Of a stretch of DNA of 39,915 nucleotides, positions 17,577 through 26,900 are shown in pieces. The notes beneath the pieces were generated by a model, which did not search any database, was not told where the DNA came from, and saw nothing but the letters and a program-made list of their open reading frames with translations. How positions within the stretch are numbered: position 1 is the stretch's first letter; every line of letters starts with the position of its first letter. Position numbers and translations under genes: made by a program. Origin of the DNA: CAZVYN01 sp964631125 (GTDB lineage: Bacteria; Eisenbacteria; RBG-16-71-46; CAIMUX01); assembly GCA_964631125.1 (NCBI GenBank), contig CAZVYN010000032.1, positions 1 through 39,915 of the forward strand, written 5' to 3'.

Positions 17577-18071
17577 TTACTGACCCCAGCGTTCGATCTG
17601 CCTTCGCTGGCGCAGGAAGTGGCAGATGCCGTGCTCGAGCATCATCTCGGGATCGTAGGTGGGACCCCAGCGGACGTTGAACTTCAGCGCGTTCAGCGCC
17701 GCGTCGTCGATGTCCCAGAGACCTTCGAGCGCCAGTTCCGTGAAGAGAAGCGACTCGCGCACGCGAGGCCGGACGTCGGCCGGCGTCTCGATCGTCCGAT
17801 CTCTCCAGGCGATCTCGGCCGGCGGTTCGATCTGACGCGCGGCCAGGATGTAGCTGGCGTAGCCGTAGGCCGCGCGCTGGACATGACGCGCGAGGGCGCG
17901 CAACGACGTGGTGTCGGGGTCCGGGCTCGGCCGTTCCGCGATGAACTGCTCCATCGAGAACGCTTCGAGCGCGCGGCAATACCCGTCGGCGGCGCGAGCC
18001 GTCTCATCGACGATCGCGCCGAACGGCCCGGGCCGCCCCGGCATCACGAGGAGATCGGATCCTGGAAACAT
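17577..18071 (-). CDS. DinB-like four-helix-bundle protein
   Basis: The protein has 164 residues from the ATG at 18071. The frame is open further upstream, but that part is Cys/Arg-rich and unlike the body. A second ATG at 18041 is also possible, and neither has a strong ribosome-binding site. The protein is helical and ends with MLEHGICHFLRQRRQIERWG, which matches the last helix of DinB/YfiT proteins where a metal-binding His sits. A second His lies in LARHVQRAAYGYASYILAARQ. DinB-fold proteins are often metal-dependent thiol transferases or of unknown function, so no reaction is assigned. The gene is divergent from the DUF3078 gene (115 bases), and on the same strand as the small exported protein, 170 bases downstream. 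Confidence 0.65.
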   Translation of the reverse strand: MFPGSDLLVMPGRPGPFGAIVDETARAADGYCRALEAFSMEQFIAERPSPDPDTTSLRALARHVQRAAYGYASYILAARQIEPPAEIAWRDRTIETPADVRPRVRESLLFTELALEGLWDIDDAALNALKFNVRWGPTYDPEMMLEHGICHFLRQRRQIERWGQ

Positions 18072-18186
18072 CGCCGTGCAGCTTCGTCGAATCGGCGCTC
18101 CTTGACAAGACGCCGCGCCGTGCGGAGAACTGCAGCGCTGGAGACCGACCGCGACCATCAGCCTCGAGTGGAGGAGTCCGGAGAAT

Positions 18187-19281
18187 ATGTCGCAGTTTCG
18201 CTCGACGCATGCCGCCGCCATCGTTGCCCCGCGCCTTCTCGCGTTCCTGCTCGCGCTCTCCGTGGGCCCCGCCGTTGCCCAAGAGGCGGCGAAGGAGGCG
18301 AATGAGGCGAAGGACGGCGACGAGAAGCGCGTCCTCGTCCCCGGTCGCTGGTACCCGTCGATGGAAGGGGGCGTGACCCTCACGCAGAGCGCCTACTCCG
18401 ACAACTGGAACGGCGGCGACAAGGGCTCCGTCGTCTGGGTGGCCAACATCAACGCGACCGCCGAGAACCAGCTCTCGGCCAAGGTCAACTCGATGAACAC
18501 GCTGAAGCTTGCCTACGGGCAGACGCACCAGCAGAAGTCCGGGGTCGACGGCGAGCGAAACTGGGACCGTCCCGACAAGTCGACCGACCTGATCGCGGAG
18601 GAGAGCGTCTTGCGGTTCACGCTGCAGGGACTGGTCGATCCGTACGCGGCGTTCAACTTCGAGAGCCAGTTCCAGGACGCTTCCGATCCGCTCGGCCGCA
18701 CGCTCTCGCTCAACCCGATGAAGTTCAAGGAGTCGGTCGGCGTCGCGCGGCAGTTCATCAATCTGGAGGATCGCTCGCTGCTCAGTCGTCTGGGCTTCAC
18801 GATGCGCCAGAGCCTGCGCAAGTTCTTCATCGAGGACGCGCTCTCGAAAGCCACCGCGTCGGAGAGCGGCAACGACGGCGGCCTGGAGTGGGTGACGGAA
18901 TACAAGACGAAGCTGGCGGAGAAGCGCGTCGCCTGGAGTTCGCGCCTCGGCGTCTATCAGCCGTTTTTCTATTCCGGGAAGGACGAACTCGAAGATCTCG
19001 CGCCGGACTCGCTGATCGCGGCCGGCCTCGACCCCGAGGTGGCCGACTTCTCGACCACCGTGGACGTCGACTTCGAGAACATTTTCACCACGCAGATCAC
19101 GAAGATCATCTCGGTCAACTTGTACACACGCTGGGTCTACGACAAGTACGACAATTCCGTCTCGCCGCGCCTCGGGGAAGACGGCAGCCTCTCGGACCCC
19201 GCGCTCGTGCGTTCCGCGGTGCGCAAATCCGGCCAATTCAAGCAGACCCTCGGGATCGCGTTGACCTATCGGTTCATCTGA
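18187..19281 (+). CDS. DUF3078-family outer membrane protein
   Basis: The protein has 364 residues. The ATG at 18187 follows GGAGGAG and starts a signal peptide ending near AVAQ. An Ala/Glu/Lys-rich linker (EAAKEANEAKDGDEK) follows, then a beta-rich body with the DUF3078 opening (WYPSMEGGVTLTQSAYSDNWNGGDKGSVVWVANINATAENQL), alternating strands and many aromatic residues. It ends in a Phe-containing strand (QTLGIALTYRFI), as in outer-membrane barrels. DUF3078 proteins are common in Bacteroidetes and relatives and have no settled function. A porin-like or channel role is possible. It is transcribed alone, divergent from the DinB-like gene, and followed by 416 bases of non-coding DNA with unusual repeats. 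Confidence 0.8.
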   Translation: MSQFRSTHAAAIVAPRLLAFLLALSVGPAVAQEAAKEANEAKDGDEKRVLVPGRWYPSMEGGVTLTQSAYSDNWNGGDKGSVVWVANINATAENQLSAKVNSMNTLKLAYGQTHQQKSGVDGERNWDRPDKSTDLIAEESVLRFTLQGLVDPYAAFNFESQFQDASDPLGRTLSLNPMKFKESVGVARQFINLEDRSLLSRLGFTMRQSLRKFFIEDALSKATASESGNDGGLEWVTEYKTKLAEKRVAWSSRLGVYQPFFYSGKDELEDLAPDSLIAAGLDPEVADFSTTVDVDFENIFTTQITKIISVNLYTRWVYDKYDNSVSPRLGEDGSLSDPALVRSAVRKSGQFKQTLGIALTYRFI

Positions 19282-19346
19282 GACTCGAGTCGGTGATGAG
19301 CGGGGGCGTTGCCGACTGCGTTGAGCGGGACGTACGCGAGGTCGCC

Positions 19347-19414
19347 GTGCATCACAGGTGGAAGTGCATCACAGGTAAAACTGTCCCATGTGAAACTGCA
19401 TCCCATGTGAAACT
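19347..19414 (+). repeat. Degenerate short tandem repeats (units of about 17 bases)
   Basis: Four consecutive units can be read: 19347-19363 and 19364-19382 (GTGCATCACAGGT plus A-rich tail), then 19383-19397 and 19398-19414 (CCCATGTGAAACT core). They precede and slightly overlap the left arm of the 50-base palindrome. The left arm repeats the TGTGAAACT of the last two units. Confidence 0.6.
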
Positions 19415-19455
19415 GTGCACTACTGTTGCCGGCAACAGTAGTGCACAGTTTCACA
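19406..19455. repeat. 50-base perfect palindrome
   Basis: Arms of 25 bases (19406-19430 and 19431-19455) are exact reverse complements with no spacer, centred on TGCC/GGCA. In RNA it would form a very stable hairpin. It lies 125 bases downstream of the DUF3078 stop, so termination is possible, but it is far longer than needed and has no T-tract. Its inner 20 bases share the pattern ACTG-N3-CC/GG-N3-CAGT with the 20-base palindrome found three times elsewhere in the window. Confidence 0.9.
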
Positions 19456-19697
19456 AGCGACCGACCGCACCACCCGCGCTTCCGCGGCCGATTCCCAACG
19501 CAGCAATCGCGCCGACATCACCGAGAAGATCCGCGCCTTCGCGCCCAACTTCGCGCACTCACCGGTAAGTTTCTTCACCCACCCTCCGATTCCCCCTTCA
19601 GGCTTTGCCGCCCCCGCCGATCACTCTGGCGGGGCGGGAGCACACCGATGGGCTGACAACCTGCGCCGTTCGATCGGCGCGGACTGGAATCTTCATC

Positions 19698-21566
19698 ATG
19701 AGGATGGATCGTCGTTCGATTCAGGCTTGGTTCGAGCGTTCGGCTTGGTCTCGCGCGTTCGTTCTCGGGCTTTCGCCGATCGCGCTCGCCGCCACCGTCG
19801 CCGCCACCGTCGCCGCAGCGCCGCACCCGTCGCCAACGCGCGGGACGCCGTATGAAGAGCCGGAGCGTTACTCTTGGCCGCGCGGGTCGTCGAGCGCGGC
19901 ACTCGACGCCGGCGAGATGGACACTGACGCGATGGACGCCGACGCCGAGGCCCGCGTCAAACGTCTGCAAGCATTCCTGCAGAACGAGCAGGAGAACGTC
20001 CGCGCTTACCGTCAGGATTACCGACTCGGTCCGCATCGATCGCCGGTGCAGAAGATGGCGCCGTACACGCCGCGGGCAGGCGACGCCGACGCCGACGCCG
20101 ACGCCGGCCCGACCTGGAAGCTCTCTTGGTCGTCGTATGTCGGACCGTGGGAAATGGACGAAGCGGCGCACCTGTTGCGTCGCACGATGGTCGGACCGCG
20201 CATCGGGGAGATCCACGCGGTCGACGCGATGCGTGGGCCGAAGGAGTCGGTCGATCAGCTCCTGCGCAAACGCACGCCGCCGCCCCCGCCGGCGCCGTGG
20301 GCGCTCGAGCCGTTCCCCGACGTCTCCGACTGGAGCCCCTTCCAGATCGACTCGCTCTCCAAGGTCTACTGGGACCGCCGGGATCCGCTGCGACTTTGGT
20401 GGGCGCAGGTGATGCTCGACGAACCGATCTCGGCGCGCGAGTCGATGGTGCTCTTCTGGCACGACCACTTCGCGACCTCGATCGAGAAGGTCGCTCTACC
20501 GCAATCGATGTATGTCCAGAACCAGCTCTTTCGCCGTTACGCCTTCGGGAACTTCAAGACTCTGGTCAAAGCGGTGACGATCGATCCGGCCATGCTCATC
20601 TGGCTGGACGGAATCGACAATCGCTACGGCCACCGCAACGAGAACTACGCGCGCGAGCTGCTCGAGGTCTTCGCTATCGGCCACGGCAACTACACGCAGG
20701 ACGACGTCGTCAATGCCTCGAAAGCGCTGACGGGATGGGTCACGTACGACGGCCTGGAGGGCGTCTTCGTCCCGGAGTACTTCGATCCGCGCCCGAAGAC
20801 GTTCATGGGACAGACGGGAAACTTCAACGCGAACGATATCGTCGACATCATCTTCCAGCAGCCGGAGACGGCTCGGTACCTCTGCCGCAAGTTGTACAGA
20901 TGGTTCATCGACGAGCACCCGGACGAGGCGACGATCGAGGAGTTGGCGGCCATCCTCCGCGCGAGCAACTATGAGATGAAGCCGGTCCTGGAGCACATGT
21001 TGCGGAGCAACCTCTTCTACGACCCGACGCTGCGCGGCTCGATCCTCTGCGACGGCGTCGACCGCACGATCGGATCTCTGCGCGCGCTCGAGGTCCAAGG
21101 GATCGACTTCCCGCTCGACGACGGCCCCGGCGACTACAGCGCCGAGGCCGACTGGACCCTCTTCTCGCTCGCCGTGCAGGGACAGATGCTGCTCGAGCCT
21201 CCTGACGTCGGCGGCTGGCCCGGCTACCGCACGTGGGTCAACACGACCACGCTGCCCTGGCGCAAGACGCTCGACGAGGGCCTGATCGACGGCGAGGTCG
21301 ACGGCTGGCACATCGACATGCAGACCGATGTCCTCGAGCTGGCGCAGCAATACACCGATCCGAACGACGCCGTGCGGTTCGTCGATGAAGTCGCGCTGCA
21401 TCTCCTCGGCGTGCCGCCGACCGAAACCGTCCGCGAACGACTGCTCGACGAACTGTTGCAGGGCGCGGAACCGTGGGAGTGGTCGATCTATTACCCCGAG
21501 GCCGAGAGCCGCCTGGAGAACCTCTTCCGGTTGGCCGTGCGCCTGCCGGACTACCAGCTCAAGTAA
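19698..21566 (+). CDS. DUF1800-domain protein
   Basis: The protein has 623 residues. The ATG at 19698 is preferred (19704 is also possible) because it opens an export signal with Arg residues followed by AFVLGLSPIALAATVAATVAAA. The DUF1800 body shows the family motifs: AAHLLRRTMVGP, LFWHDHFATS, NQLFRRYAFGNFKTLVKAVTIDPAMLIWLDG, NENYARELLEVFAIG and DDVVNASKALTGW. Residues about 128-136 are a DADADADA run from a GACGCC hexamer repeat. DUF1800 proteins nearly always sit just upstream of a DUF1501 protein, as here (13 bases), and the pair is thought to act together outside the cytoplasm. The biochemical role is unknown. Confidence 0.88.
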   Translation: MRMDRRSIQAWFERSAWSRAFVLGLSPIALAATVAATVAAAPHPSPTRGTPYEEPERYSWPRGSSSAALDAGEMDTDAMDADAEARVKRLQAFLQNEQENVRAYRQDYRLGPHRSPVQKMAPYTPRAGDADADADAGPTWKLSWSSYVGPWEMDEAAHLLRRTMVGPRIGEIHAVDAMRGPKESVDQLLRKRTPPPPPAPWALEPFPDVSDWSPFQIDSLSKVYWDRRDPLRLWWAQVMLDEPISARESMVLFWHDHFATSIEKVALPQSMYVQNQLFRRYAFGNFKTLVKAVTIDPAMLIWLDGIDNRYGHRNENYARELLEVFAIGHGNYTQDDVVNASKALTGWVTYDGLEGVFVPEYFDPRPKTFMGQTGNFNANDIVDIIFQQPETARYLCRKLYRWFIDEHPDEATIEELAAILRASNYEMKPVLEHMLRSNLFYDPTLRGSILCDGVDRTIGSLRALEVQGIDFPLDDGPGDYSAEADWTLFSLAVQGQMLLEPPDVGGWPGYRTWVNTTTLPWRKTLDEGLIDGEVDGWHIDMQTDVLELAQQYTDPNDAVRFVDEVALHLLGVPPTETVRERLLDELLQGAEPWEWSIYYPEAESRLENLFRLAVRLPDYQLK

Positions 21567-21579
21567 CGGAGGCGCGACG

Positions 21580-23172
21580 ATGAATCGGAGAGACTTCCTC
21601 CTGCGCACGCTGCAGTTCTCGGCGGCCGGACTGATCGTGCCGACGTTCCTGCGCCGCGGCGTCGCCTACGGATACGACGGGAAGGGCGCGCTGACGGCGG
21701 GCGCGCGGGCCGCGGGCGCGATGGCCGCGCCGTTCGGCGGCAAGGTCCTCGTCCTCGTGAATCTCGAGGGCGGGAACGATGGTCTCAACACCGTCGTGCC
21801 TTTCGGCGACCCGCGTTACTACCAGGTGCGTCCGACCATCGCGATCCAACCCGGCGCCGTCGCGCCGCTCTCGGCGGTGACCGGACTGCATCCCGCGCTC
21901 TCGCCGCTTCTCGCTCGCTATCAAGCGGGACGCATGGCGGTGGTGCAGGCCGTCGGCTATCCCTCGATGGACCTCTCGCACTTCCGCGGGACCGACATAT
22001 GGACGAGCGGTTCGTCGAGCGAACAGGTCGTCGAGACGGGATGGCTCGCGCGCTTTTTCGAGGTGATGTATCCCGACTTCCCGAGCACGATGCCCACGGC
22101 GCCGTTCGGCCTGCAGCAGGGCGACAGCGCGCGGCTCCCGTTGAAAGGCGCCCGCGCGCAGTGCGGTGTGATCGTCGACAGCCCCGAGTCGTTCTATTCA
22201 CTGGTGCTCGGATCGTACGCGGGAGAGTTCGACGACACGCCGCCTCCTGGGCGCGGCGGTGAGGAGTTGGCCTACGTCCGTCAGGTCGATCGCGAGAGCT
22301 TTCTCTACGCGGAAGCGATCGAAGCCGCGGCCAACGCCGGTTCGAACAGCCTGGAGTATCCCAGCTTCAACCTGGCGCGGCAGCTCGAGGCCGTGGCGCG
22401 CTTGGTCAGCGGCGGTCTGGAGACGTCGGTCTATCTGACGGCCACCGGCGGATACGACACGCACACGTGGCAGCCGGACGATCACGCCGATCGCTTGAAC
22501 CGGTTGGCGCTTTCGCTGGATGCGTTTCTGCAGGACCTGGAGAATCAGGGCCTCGCCGATCGCGTGCTGGTCATGACCACGTCGGAGTTCGGACGTCGCG
22601 TCGAGGAGAACGGCGATCACGGCACCGACCATGGCACCGCCGCGCCGCACTTCATGTTGGGCGCCGGCGTCAGCGGCGGCCTCTACGGCTCGAACCCCGA
22701 TCTCTCGAACCTCGACTGGGATGGAAATCTGCTCATCCAGCACGACTACCGCCAGCTCTACGCGACCGTCCTCAGCGGCCACTTCCTCGCGGACCCCGCC
22801 GTCGTCGAGGAAGTGCTCATGGGCGAGTGGACTCCGATCGGAGCGCTGGCGCTCGCGAAGCGGATTCCGAGAGTACAGTCGCTGGCGGGAGACTCGATGC
22901 ACGTCGACTTCTTGCGCGGCGTCAGTCCGAATCCGCTCCCGGCCGGCGGCGGCGCGGCGGAGATCGCCTTCGATCTCGCGCAGGCCGGCGCCGTCAGCTT
23001 CGAGGTCTTCGACGCTTCGGGCCGCCAAGTGGCCGAGCCGATCCGAGGCAGCTACCCCGCAGGCTCGCATCGCGTGCCGTGGAAGATGGACCGAGTCGCG
23101 ACAGGGACGTACTTCGTGCGCATGAGGACGGCCGTCTCCGAGCGCAGGACGCGGCTGGTGGTCGTGCGGTGA
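21580..23172 (+). CDS. DUF1501-domain protein with Tat-like leader and FlgD-like C-terminal domain
   Basis: The protein has 530 residues. The ATG at 21580 follows GGAGG (21568-21572), 13 bases after the DUF1800 stop, so the two are co-transcribed. The N-terminus NRRDFLLRTLQFSAAGLIVPTFL is twin-arginine-like. The DUF1501 (alkaline-phosphatase/sulfatase-like fold) core shows VLVNLEGGNDGLNTVVPFGDPRYYQVRP, MDLSHFRGTDIWTSG, YDTHTWQ and TSEFGRRVEENGDHGTDHGTAAPHFMLG. The last ~85 residues form a FlgD-like domain (VSPNPLPAGGGAAEIAFDLAQ, VSFEVFDASGRQV, ATGTYFVRM, ending TRLVVVR), the same type as in the two proteins at 0.1-5.1 kb. A folded Tat passenger carrying a surface-sorting domain is unusual. 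The reaction is unknown. Confidence 0.88.
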   Translation: MNRRDFLLRTLQFSAAGLIVPTFLRRGVAYGYDGKGALTAGARAAGAMAAPFGGKVLVLVNLEGGNDGLNTVVPFGDPRYYQVRPTIAIQPGAVAPLSAVTGLHPALSPLLARYQAGRMAVVQAVGYPSMDLSHFRGTDIWTSGSSSEQVVETGWLARFFEVMYPDFPSTMPTAPFGLQQGDSARLPLKGARAQCGVIVDSPESFYSLVLGSYAGEFDDTPPPGRGGEELAYVRQVDRESFLYAEAIEAAANAGSNSLEYPSFNLARQLEAVARLVSGGLETSVYLTATGGYDTHTWQPDDHADRLNRLALSLDAFLQDLENQGLADRVLVMTTSEFGRRVEENGDHGTDHGTAAPHFMLGAGVSGGLYGSNPDLSNLDWDGNLLIQHDYRQLYATVLSGHFLADPAVVEEVLMGEWTPIGALALAKRIPRVQSLAGDSMHVDFLRGVSPNPLPAGGGAAEIAFDLAQAGAVSFEVFDASGRQVAEPIRGSYPAGSHRVPWKMDRVATGTYFVRMRTAVSERRTRLVVVR

Positions 23173-23452
23173 GTTGCAGTCCGCACTGCGGATTTCCGCG
23201 CGCTTCGGCCGAGCGCGCCCCGAGTCTCCGCAACTTCCCGTCGCAGGCCGGATTCGCCCGCCGAAATCGCGGGCTTGCACGCCGTGGCCTGCTCGTTTTC
23301 GGGTGAACTGACGCGTCCCCGCGCGCTCCGCGACGCGCTGCCGCCGACACGCCGTTGCTGGGCAACGAGATCCTCCCATGGCACGCCGATCGACAGGCGT
23401 GAAACGTGTCGATGAGGTGATTCGCGTGGAACGAGCGGGGAGGAATTGTCGG

Positions 23453-23953
23453 ATGGGCTCGATCGGGAAGCTAGTGCGCACTGGGATCACCGGCGCCGGT
23501 GCGTTGGTCGCATTGATCGGGGTCGGCTGCGGCGAAGACCGTTCGCGCTTCGATATCCTCGATCCGCCGCCGTCGAGCCACGAAGAACCGACGGTGGTGA
23601 GCCAGGTGATCGACGGATCGCTCGGCGGCGTGATCACCAACGGTCGCTATCTCCTGCGGATCAGCCCGGGCGCGTTCGCCGGCGTGCGCACGATCGAAGT
23701 CGTCGATCCTCATGCCGAGGATCTGCGCTGCCTTCTCTATCCCGAGGGACTTCACTTCGACGCGCCGGTGCGCCTGGCGATCGACCTGAGCGGCACCGAC
23801 GCTGATGTTCCGGGCATGACGGTGGAGTGGTGGGATCCGGTCGGAGAAGCGTGGATGGACATGGGCGGTGAGTACGTGGCGCCCGAGCACGCGGTCGACT
23901 GTCCTCTCCAGCACTTCTCGGCGTATCGGCCGCGGGCGGGGTGGAGGCAGTAG
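23453..23953 (+). CDS. Putative lipoprotein with ZU5-like domain
   Basis: The protein has 166 residues. The ATG at 23453 has GGGGAGGA upstream and is preferred to the in-frame start at 23378. The N-terminus (LVRTGITGAGALVALIGVGC) is a lipoprotein-type leader, though the residue three before the Cys is Gly, not Leu. The mature part has the pattern of a ZU5-like domain: GGVITNGRYLLRISPGAF, LYPEGLHFDAPVRLAIDLSGTDAD, VEWWDPVGEAWMDMGG and CPLQHFSAYRPR. Such domains occur in extracellular proteins of this kind of organism. It may belong to the DUF1800-DUF1501 unit, 280 bases upstream. That spacer holds only weak GC hairpins (for example 23198-23218) and no gene. Confidence 0.72.
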   Translation: MGSIGKLVRTGITGAGALVALIGVGCGEDRSRFDILDPPPSSHEEPTVVSQVIDGSLGGVITNGRYLLRISPGAFAGVRTIEVVDPHAEDLRCLLYPEGLHFDAPVRLAIDLSGTDADVPGMTVEWWDPVGEAWMDMGGEYVAPEHAVDCPLQHFSAYRPRAGWRQ

Positions 23954-23954
23954 G

Positions 23955-23982
23955 AATCCTGAGACGGGGCCGTCTCAGGATT
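23955..23982. terminator. Bidirectional terminator hairpin
   Basis: Perfect 13-bp arms (23955-23967 and 23970-23982) surround a 2-base loop. They fill the space between the lipoprotein stop (23953) and the stop of the SNF2 gene on the other strand (23983). Position between convergent genes and stem strength support termination in both directions. Confidence 0.75.
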
Positions 23983-26900
23983 TCATGACAGCAGCGCTTC
24001 CACATCCTCTCGCGTCAACGACCCGACCCCGCCCGCATCCGACCGAATCACCGCCTCGGCCAACTCGCGTTTCGCCGTCTGCAACTCGACGATCTTCTCC
24101 TCGACCGTGCCGCGGGTGACCAGGCGATAGGCGAAGACGTGCCGCGTCTGCCCGATGCGGTGCGCACGGTCGATGGCCTGCGCTTCGACGGCGGGGTTCC
24201 ACCACGGATCCAGCAAGAAGACATACTCGGCGGCGGTCAGATTGAGGCCGACGCCGCCGGCCTTGAGCGAGATCAAGAAGAGCTGCCGCGTCGGATCCTC
24301 CTGGAAGCGCGTGACCCGCGCGGCCCGGTCGCGGGTGCGGCCGTCGAGATACTCGTAGGTGAGTCCGCGCGCGTCGAGTTGCGTCCGCAGCAAGCCGAGC
24401 AGCTTGGTGAACTGCGAGAAGACCAGGATCTTGTGGTTCTCGCTCACGACCTCTTCGAGCAGCGGCAACAGCAGATCGAACTTGGCGCTGATCGTGTGCT
24501 GCGGATCCAGGAGCCCCGGGTGACAGGCGACCTGCCGGAGCCGCAGGAGCGCCTCCAACACGTTCATCCGCGACTGCGCCAGGCCGACCTTGTCGATGCG
24601 CTGCAGCAACGCGGCGCGGTAGTGGGACCGCAGCTCGTCGTAGTGCCGCTGCTGTTCCGTCTCCATCTCGCAGAAAAGAGTCTGCTCGTTGCGCGCCGGG
24701 AGATCGCTCGCCACCTGCGCCTTCGTGCGCCGCAGCACGATCGGCCGCACCATCCGCGCGATCTGCTCGCGCGTCTCGACGTCGGCGCTCTTCCAGGCGT
24801 TGGCGTCGGCCGCCCGACCCTGCGGGCCGAACATCCCGGGATTCAGGAAATCGACCAGGCTACGCAGCTCGCCGAGATGATTCTCGATCGGAGTGCCGCT
24901 GAGCGCGAGACGATGCGTCCCACGTAGCAGGCGCGCCGCCTTGGCCGAATCGGTGCCGGAGTTCTTGATCGCCTGCGACTCATCGAGGATGACGTAGTCG
25001 AAGACAAATTCACGGATCTGCGCCACGTCGCGGCGGAGCGTGCCGTAGGTGGTGAGCACGATGTCGGCGTGCTCGAGTTTCGGCGTCAAGAGCCCACGTC
25101 CGGCGCCGCTGTGATCGAGCACCCGCAAATGCGGGGTGAAGCGCTGCGCCTCGGCCTGCCAGTTCCAGAGGAGAGACCGCGGGACGACCACGAGCGAAGG
25201 CTTCGTCTCGCCGGCGACATCGGGACCGCGACGTCCCGCCAGCAACGCCAGCACGACGACCGTCTTGCCGAGTCCCATGTCGTCGGCCAGGCAACCGCCG
25301 AGGCCGAACTCGCGCAAGAAATCGAGCCAGCCGAGCGCCTCTCGCTGATACGGCCGGAGCGAACCGTGGAACGACGCCGGTGGATCGATCGCGCGGACCG
25401 AGTCGAACGTGCGCAGCCGCTCGCGGAGGCGCGAGAAGGTCTCATCGACCGAGACATCGGGCTGCAGGGCGAGGAGCGCGTCCAAGATCGTGGCCTGCGA
25501 CGAGCGGAAGCGGAGGTGGTCTCGCTCGAGCACGCCCAGTTCTGCGAAGACCGACAGGCGGCGGCGCGCGTCGTCGTCGATCAAGCCAGAGCTGCCGTCG
25601 GCCAAGAGCACCGTGCGATCGCCGCGCCGGATGGCGAGCAGCAACTCGGGGAGTCCGGCGCGCTGCCCGTCGAAGGAGATGCCTCCCTCGAGATCGAACC
25701 AGTCGACGCCCGACTCGACCGCGAGCTGCAGCCGACCTGACGAGCGGAAGAGTTTCCCTTCGACCTCGACGCGCCATCCCGCCGAAGCGAGCGTAGTGAC
25801 GGCGCGCTCCAGCTTGGCCGCGGCGATCTGCCACTCCTCGCGCAACGTGTAGCGCGCGGCGCGACGGAATCCCGCCGCATCGAAGGCGGCGCGCGCGGCC
25901 GTCTCCACCGCTTCGTCGCGGCGCACGAGGGTGCGGGTTGCGGCGATCGGCACGCGCGCGGAGACATCGTCCGACGGAACCAGCGCGCCGTCGTAGTCGA
26001 AGGCCAAGACGGCGACCGCGGTCGCCTCGTAGTGCCAAGCGCGATCCTCGCGGCGGATCGTCGCGCAGGGAATCGGACGGACCGTCGACTCCGAGAACCG
26101 CAACTCGTGCGGCAATCGCAAGGTCGGCGCCTGCGGATGTCCGAGCACCCCCGTCGCGAGATCCAACGCTTCGCGACGCGGCACCGGGATCGGTCCTCCG
26201 TTGCGCAGCGGGACGAGCCACGGAAAGCTCTCGGTCGGTCCGTAGAGACTCAGCTTTCCCTGACGAACGAAGAAGCCGAGGCGATGGATGCGTTCCGGCG
26301 CCGAGTGCTCGATCCGCTCTTCGCCGCGCACGAACTCGCCCTTCAGCTCGTACCCGCGCTTCGCCTTCTCCAGACTCAACTCGACGGTCCAGGGACCACC
26401 TGGATCCCACTCCACCGGAGACCACTGATCGGCATCGTTCGGCTCCGGCGCCCATCGCGCGCGTCCCGTCGCGCAGATGCGGGGCGCGACGACCTCGAAG
26501 AGTTGACGCGAGAGCCAGAACGATCCGCCCGACATCTGGAACTCCGAGCCGATCTCGTCCCCGTGCAAACTCGCGCCGCGCACGATGGCGTAGATCTCCG
26601 CGTCGAGCCGCGCTTCTGGACGCGCCAACTCGGTCACGAGGATCCCGTGGCGCTTCATCGCGCCCCACTCGCCGTTGCGGCGACGGTCGCGGTGCGCCAT
26701 CCAGAGGCGGACCTGTCCGTCGGCGTTCGAACCATCGAGATCGAAGACCCAGAGGATCTCGCGCTCGACGGCCGCCACCGGCGCTGCGCTCGGGGAGCGA
26801 CTCGACTTGACCGAGAGGAGCGGCGCCAACCGCTCGCGCCATCCACCGCCGCGCGGCGCGCGCACCGTCGGGCCACTCGCCACGCCGCGACCGGTGGGAA

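Larger units (their letters stand above)
19282..19697. other. Non-coding stretch with repeats and a large palindrome
   Basis: No gene is supported in these 416 bases. Bases 19347-19414 are locally more AT-rich than the surroundings and hold four degenerate units of about 15-19 bases, two based on GCATCACAGGT and two on CCCATGTGAAACT. They run into the 50-base palindrome at 19406-19455. The rest (about 19460-19697) is GC-rich with no convincing reading frame and leads to the DUF1800 gene. The repeats may be the remnant of a mobile element end. Confidence 0.6.

Noticed and set aside
19347..19455. CRISPR array
   Set aside because: The units are adjacent with no spacers of regular length and they differ from each other. 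No cas gene is present.
19426..19656. Small open frames over and after the 50-base palindrome
   Set aside because: They are formed by repeats and lack ribosome-binding sites, and the composition is not protein-like.
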